The translations under genes were made by a program, and so were the position numbers. Below are positions 60,940 to 64,000 of a DNA stretch of 64,000 nt, in pieces. How positions within the stretch are numbered: the stretch's first letter is position 1; each line of letters starts with the position of its first letter. The stretch is from CAKSQF01 sp964568425 (GTDB lineage Bacteria > Bacillota > Clostridia > Oscillospirales > CAG-272): the NCBI GenBank assembly GCA_964568425.1, contig CAZMPO010000003.1, positions 62,001 to 126,000 of the forward strand, given 5' to 3'. The notes beneath the pieces were generated by a model, which was not told the DNA's origin, made no database searches, and worked only from the letters and a program-made list of their open reading frames with translations.

Positions 60940-61891
60940 GTGCCGTTTGTGCCGTTTGCGCCATTGCACGATCAAATACCGATCTGTCGGGGATCGAGGC
61001 GATGGCACCCTTTGTTTCGGTCGATATGCCCGATATCTGCACGGCGACGCTTAGATATCCTGTCGCCTTTTGGAGCGTCAGGGTGTCGATCTTGCACCGA
61101 TCTGCCGAAAATGCCGTAAGAAAACTGCCAAAGAGGATGTCGCCCGCGCCTGTCGTGTCGATCGTGCTTGACGGGCGTGCATCGATGTGAGCACTGCCTT
61201 CTTTTGTGTGGATGTCGGCACCATTTTTGCCGTCGCTGACGATGAGTGCGGTGATGCCCGTGTCGATCAGATCCTTTTCGTTGAGTTCGATCATTTCAAG
61301 CTCATCGCGTGATATCTTCATGATGTCGACCTTGTCAAGATGCTTTTTGATCATTTTGGATGCCGTTTTTTCATCATCCCAAAGCGGAGCACGGTAGTTT
61401 GGGTCATAGCTGATGATGCACCCCGACTCTTTGGCAATACTCAGTGCCTTCTCGGTTGCAGATCTCGCCGGTTCGTCTGTCAGCGACAGCGAACCGAAGT
61501 GAAATATTTGGGACGAGCTGATCAGAGCCTCGTTTATCTCTTCGGGCGATATGAAAATATCCGCACCGTGACGCCTGTAAAAGCTGAAATCGCGATCGCC
61601 TGTCTCGTCAAGCTTTACGATGGCGAGCGTGGTGTTGTGCTCACCGTCTGTTATAAGCCCCGCGCTGTCGATCCCACAGGTATTTATCGTATCTTTTAAC
61701 TGCCTGCCGAATACATCGTCACCGACCTTGCCGATAAAGACGGTCGACATGCCGAATTTCGACGCCGTCGCGAGCAGATTTAGCGGCGCACCGCCTGCCT
61801 TTGCGGCAAATTTCGGGTCACCCGAAGCATCATTTCCTATCGGTGACATGTCGATGAGTATCTCGCCGAGCGCGCATATATCATATTTCAT
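60929..61891 (-). CDS. PfkB-family sugar kinase (fructokinase-like)
   Basis: A 320-aa carbohydrate kinase: ICALGEILIDMSP at the start, AGGAPLNLLATASKFG with the sugar-binding Gly-Gly-Ala, GKVGDDVFG, and the signature DTTGAGDILFGSFL with the catalytic Asp near the C-terminus. Fructokinase fits best (ribokinase is the alternative). The start at 61891 is chosen for the family-typical first strand and AGGGG upstream; 8 more codons are open. Its last residues carry a small AQTAQTAQ repeat. Confidence 0.88.
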   Translation of the reverse strand: MKYDICALGEILIDMSPIGNDASGDPKFAAKAGGAPLNLLATASKFGMSTVFIGKVGDDVFGRQLKDTINTCGIDSAGLITDGEHNTTLAIVKLDETGDRDFSFYRRHGADIFISPEEINEALISSSQIFHFGSLSLTDEPARSATEKALSIAKESGCIISYDPNYRAPLWDDEKTASKMIKKHLDKVDIMKISRDELEMIELNEKDLIDTGITALIVSDGKNGADIHTKEGSAHIDARPSSTIDTTGAGDILFGSFLTAFSADRCKIDTLTLQKATGYLSVAVQISGISTETKGAIASIPDRSVFDRAMAQTAQTAQMS

Positions 61892-61919
61892 GGTTTTTCC
61901 CCTTCTTTTCTTCAAAATT

Positions 61920-61952
61920 ACGGCTGACCCGAGTACAGATCAGCCGTTTTTT
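61920..61952 (+). terminator. Hairpin between the sugar kinase and the third ABC gene
   Basis: ACGGCTGA pairs with TCAGCCGT around a 12-nt loop and is followed by six Ts on the plus strand. On the minus strand, along which both flanking genes run, only AATTTT follows, so it would be a weaker terminator there. Confidence 0.5.
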
Positions 61953-61971
61953 GTTATTTTCCCTTAACCTT

Positions 61972-64000
61972 TTAACCTTTTGCGAGTGCCGCCTCGGTCT
62001 GTGCCATTACGAGCTTGTAATAGATGCCGCGCTTTTGAAGGAGCTCGGCATGCGTACCGAATTCGGCAACGTGTCCGTGATCGAGCACGAGCAACTTGTC
62101 CGCGCCGCGCAGGGTCGACAGCCTGTGAGCTATTGCGAGCGTCGTGCGGTTCTCTGTCAGATTGTTGATGGCGTCCTGAATGAGCTTTTCGGTCTCGGTG
62201 TCGAGTGCCGCCGTCGCCTCGTCAAGGATGAGTATCGACGGGTCGTGTATCAGCGCACGGGCGATGGCGATCCTCTGGCGTTCTCCGCCCGAGAGCGAAT
62301 AGCCCTTCTCGCCGACCATTGTGTTGTAGCCCTCGGGCAGACCGAGTATGAAGTCGTGCGCATTTGCCATTCGTGCCGCGTGGATGACCTCCTCGTTTGT
62401 CGCATCCGGCTTGCTGTATCTTATGTTGTCCCTGACCGTGCCCGAGAAAAGGTGCGTTTCCTGAAGGACGACACCGATCTGTGAACGGAGCGAGGTCTGC
62501 GACAGATCGCGGATGTCTACACCGTCAAGCACGATACGTCCCGAGTTCGGGTCGTACAGACGCATGATAAGATTTATCAGCGTCGTTTTTCCGCATCCCG
62601 AGTGACCGACGATTCCGAGCATCTCTCCCTGCTTTACCTCGACGCTTACATGCTCAAGGACGGGGTTGTAGCTCTCGTAGCCGAATGTCACATCGCGAAC
62701 CGACAGATTGCCGCGGACCTTGATGTCGCGCGGAGACTTGCGATCCTCGACCTCGGGCTCTTCTTCGAGAATCTCGAGTATCTTGCTGAGCGAGGTGAAA
62801 AACTGCGTAATGTTACGCGGAATTTGGTTTATCTGCATCAGCGGCTCGTAAAGTATGCTCGCATAGCTGTTGAATTGGTTCAGCTCACCGACATTCATAC
62901 TGCCGCCGAACAGAAGGATGTTTCCATAGAGCAGGATGAAGTAGTTTCCGAGCCTTAACACAAATCCGACGATCGGGAAGAAAAGATCAAAGAGCTTGTC
63001 TGTCTTCTCGCTTTGATGAGCGGATCTGTCGACCTTGTCGGAGAAATCCTTGACCGCACTCTCCTCGCGTCCGTAGTTTTTGACGACTCGTATGCCGTTC
63101 AGGGTGTCCTGAAGGTGGATGTTCACTCTGTAACCGAGCAGCCAAGATCTGTGCCAGAGTCGACCCATCGTTTTCCAAAACTTGAGTATCGCGATGACGG
63201 CTATCGGAAGCGGAATAAATACGAACAGACACATGAGCGGATTGATCATTATCAAAATGACCAGTGCCACTATGAATGAGAATATCTGCGAAAAGTAGGT
63301 AGGGAGCAGGTTGGTCACGAAGTTTTGAACTACGTTGACGTCACCGTTGATCCTTCCCATCATGTCACCCGTCGATTTTTTGCCGATCGACGACATTGAG
63401 AGCGATTGCAGCTTTTCGAAAAGCTGTCTGCGCAGACGAAGGGTGAATTTGTTGCCCGACACTGCCGAGATACGCCCTCGGATGACGTTTATCGCACGTT
63501 GCAGAATGTCAAGCGAAACTATCGCGATAACGACCGCGATAAATCCAGCCATCGCACCTGCCTTGCCGCCCTCGGGAACGATGTATTTGTTTATCGCGTT
63601 TTTCTGAATAGCCGGGATCACAAATCGCAAAATGATCGATACGGCGGACGCGAAAACAGGGAAGAAGAGCATAAGCCTCATGCCCGATGTCATTTCCCAG
63701 AGCTTTTTGTAAACATCGGTCTTTTTGCGGCAGTACGGGCAAAATTTCGTGCCCTTGAGAAAACGCCTGCCGCAGGTCGGACAGAACTGCTCCGGTTCGT
63801 TTGATGTGACAGCCTCCGAGCTGTCGTTTTCTCTAAGTATCTCGCACGCCTTTGCAATTACCGAAAATCTTGCGAGATGCTTGCCCGATACAAATCGGCA
63901 GATAAGTGTAGTTGTTCCGTCTACCTTGGCGTAAAATCCGCCGCTTCCGTAAAGCTTTTCGGTGTGGAAATCGGTCATGCGAGCGATCTCGTAGACCGAA
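61972..64000 (-). CDS. ABC exporter with N-terminal zinc ribbon (III), cut by the window edge
   Basis: At least 668 aa are seen. The same plan as the two exporters at 55147 and 57944: a beta-rich stretch ending in CRFVSGKHLARFSVIAKACEIL, a zinc ribbon (FCPTCG...FCPYC), six helices, and an ATPase with GHSGCGKTTL, LSGGERQRIAIARA and LILDEATAALD. An ATG at 63978 could start the protein, but the frame stays open to 64000 and the residues before it (VYEIARMTDFHTEK) continue the domain seen in the paralogues, so the true start is probably outside the window. Confidence 0.85.
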   Translation of the reverse strand, partial: SVYEIARMTDFHTEKLYGSGGFYAKVDGTTTLICRFVSGKHLARFSVIAKACEILRENDSSEAVTSNEPEQFCPTCGRRFLKGTKFCPYCRKKTDVYKKLWEMTSGMRLMLFFPVFASAVSIILRFVIPAIQKNAINKYIVPEGGKAGAMAGFIAVVIAIVSLDILQRAINVIRGRISAVSGNKFTLRLRRQLFEKLQSLSMSSIGKKSTGDMMGRINGDVNVVQNFVTNLLPTYFSQIFSFIVALVILIMINPLMCLFVFIPLPIAVIAILKFWKTMGRLWHRSWLLGYRVNIHLQDTLNGIRVVKNYGREESAVKDFSDKVDRSAHQSEKTDKLFDLFFPIVGFVLRLGNYFILLYGNILLFGGSMNVGELNQFNSYASILYEPLMQINQIPRNITQFFTSLSKILEILEEEPEVEDRKSPRDIKVRGNLSVRDVTFGYESYNPVLEHVSVEVKQGEMLGIVGHSGCGKTTLINLIMRLYDPNSGRIVLDGVDIRDLSQTSLRSQIGVVLQETHLFSGTVRDNIRYSKPDATNEEVIHAARMANAHDFILGLPEGYNTMVGEKGYSLSGGERQRIAIARALIHDPSILILDEATAALDTETEKLIQDAINNLTENRTTLAIAHRLSTLRGADKLLVLDHGHVAEFGTHAELLQKRGIYYKLVMAQTEAALAKG

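Overview
The window most resembles a chromosomal piece of an uncultured Gram-positive member of the Bacillota, probably class Clostridia and possibly a gut Oscillospirales-type organism. This is an inference from AGGAGG-type ribosome binding sites, consensus -35/-10 promoters with 16-17 bp spacers, lipobox lipoproteins with Thr-rich linkers, the rpsO-pnp pair, an MsmK-type sugar ATPase and a GH25 lysozyme. No tRNA, rRNA, CRISPR array, transposase or phage gene was seen.

Layout. 0-3.1 kb: two tandem SGNH/sialate-O-acetylesterase-type lipoproteins (-). 3.4-7.5 kb: U32 peptidase-family protein, Maf, endonuclease III and a GpsA-like dehydrogenase. 7.6-13.4 kb: a Thr-rich membrane-anchored protein, rpsO (with a leader that could be S15-responsive), pnp, a small 4-TM protein, a Thr-rich lipoprotein, a 32-aa membrane peptide and an RsuA-type pseudouridine synthase. 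13.6-17 kb: MsmK-type ATPase, a galacturonokinase-like GHMP kinase and a sugar-1-phosphate nucleotidyltransferase. 17.1-31.6 kb: a surface-polysaccharide locus with a FlaA1/CapD-type enzyme, two GT4 glycosyltransferases, a glucuronyl C5-epimerase-like protein, Wzy, pyruvyltransferase, HddA, an HddC-GmhB fusion, GmhA, Wzx and UDP-glucose dehydrogenase. The middle (about 22.4-28.9 kb) is visibly more AT-rich than its flanks and looks like a replaceable cassette.

31.8-39.1 kb: a TIM-barrel sugar isomerase/epimerase-like protein, a LytTR response regulator, a cupin and a histidine kinase lacking any sensor domain, then three tandem copies of a 110-bp structured repeat, a heterodimeric ABC exporter and a DUF4186 protein. 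39.4-48.1 kb: two giant secreted proteins with different wall-lytic N-termini (a Cys/His amidase-like domain and a GH25 lysozyme) and an apparently identical 3.5-kb tail encoding seven ricin-type beta-trefoils. 48.3-53.7 kb: an HTH/ADP-ribosylglycohydrolase gene split by a -1 shift at an A6 run, two related lipoprotein/membrane-anchored proteins, a structured leader RNA ending in a terminator just before a start codon, and two polysaccharide deacetylases.

54-64 kb: an XRE-TPR regulator with a three-half-site operator, diverging from an operon of two ABC exporters that carry unusual cytosolic N-terminal domains with a zinc ribbon, a DUF1854 protein between them and a PD-(D/E)XK-like protein at the end. 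A PfkB sugar kinase and a third zinc-ribbon ABC exporter, cut by the window edge, face them on the other strand. This last region and the structured leader RNA at 52 kb are the best candidates for something not yet described.
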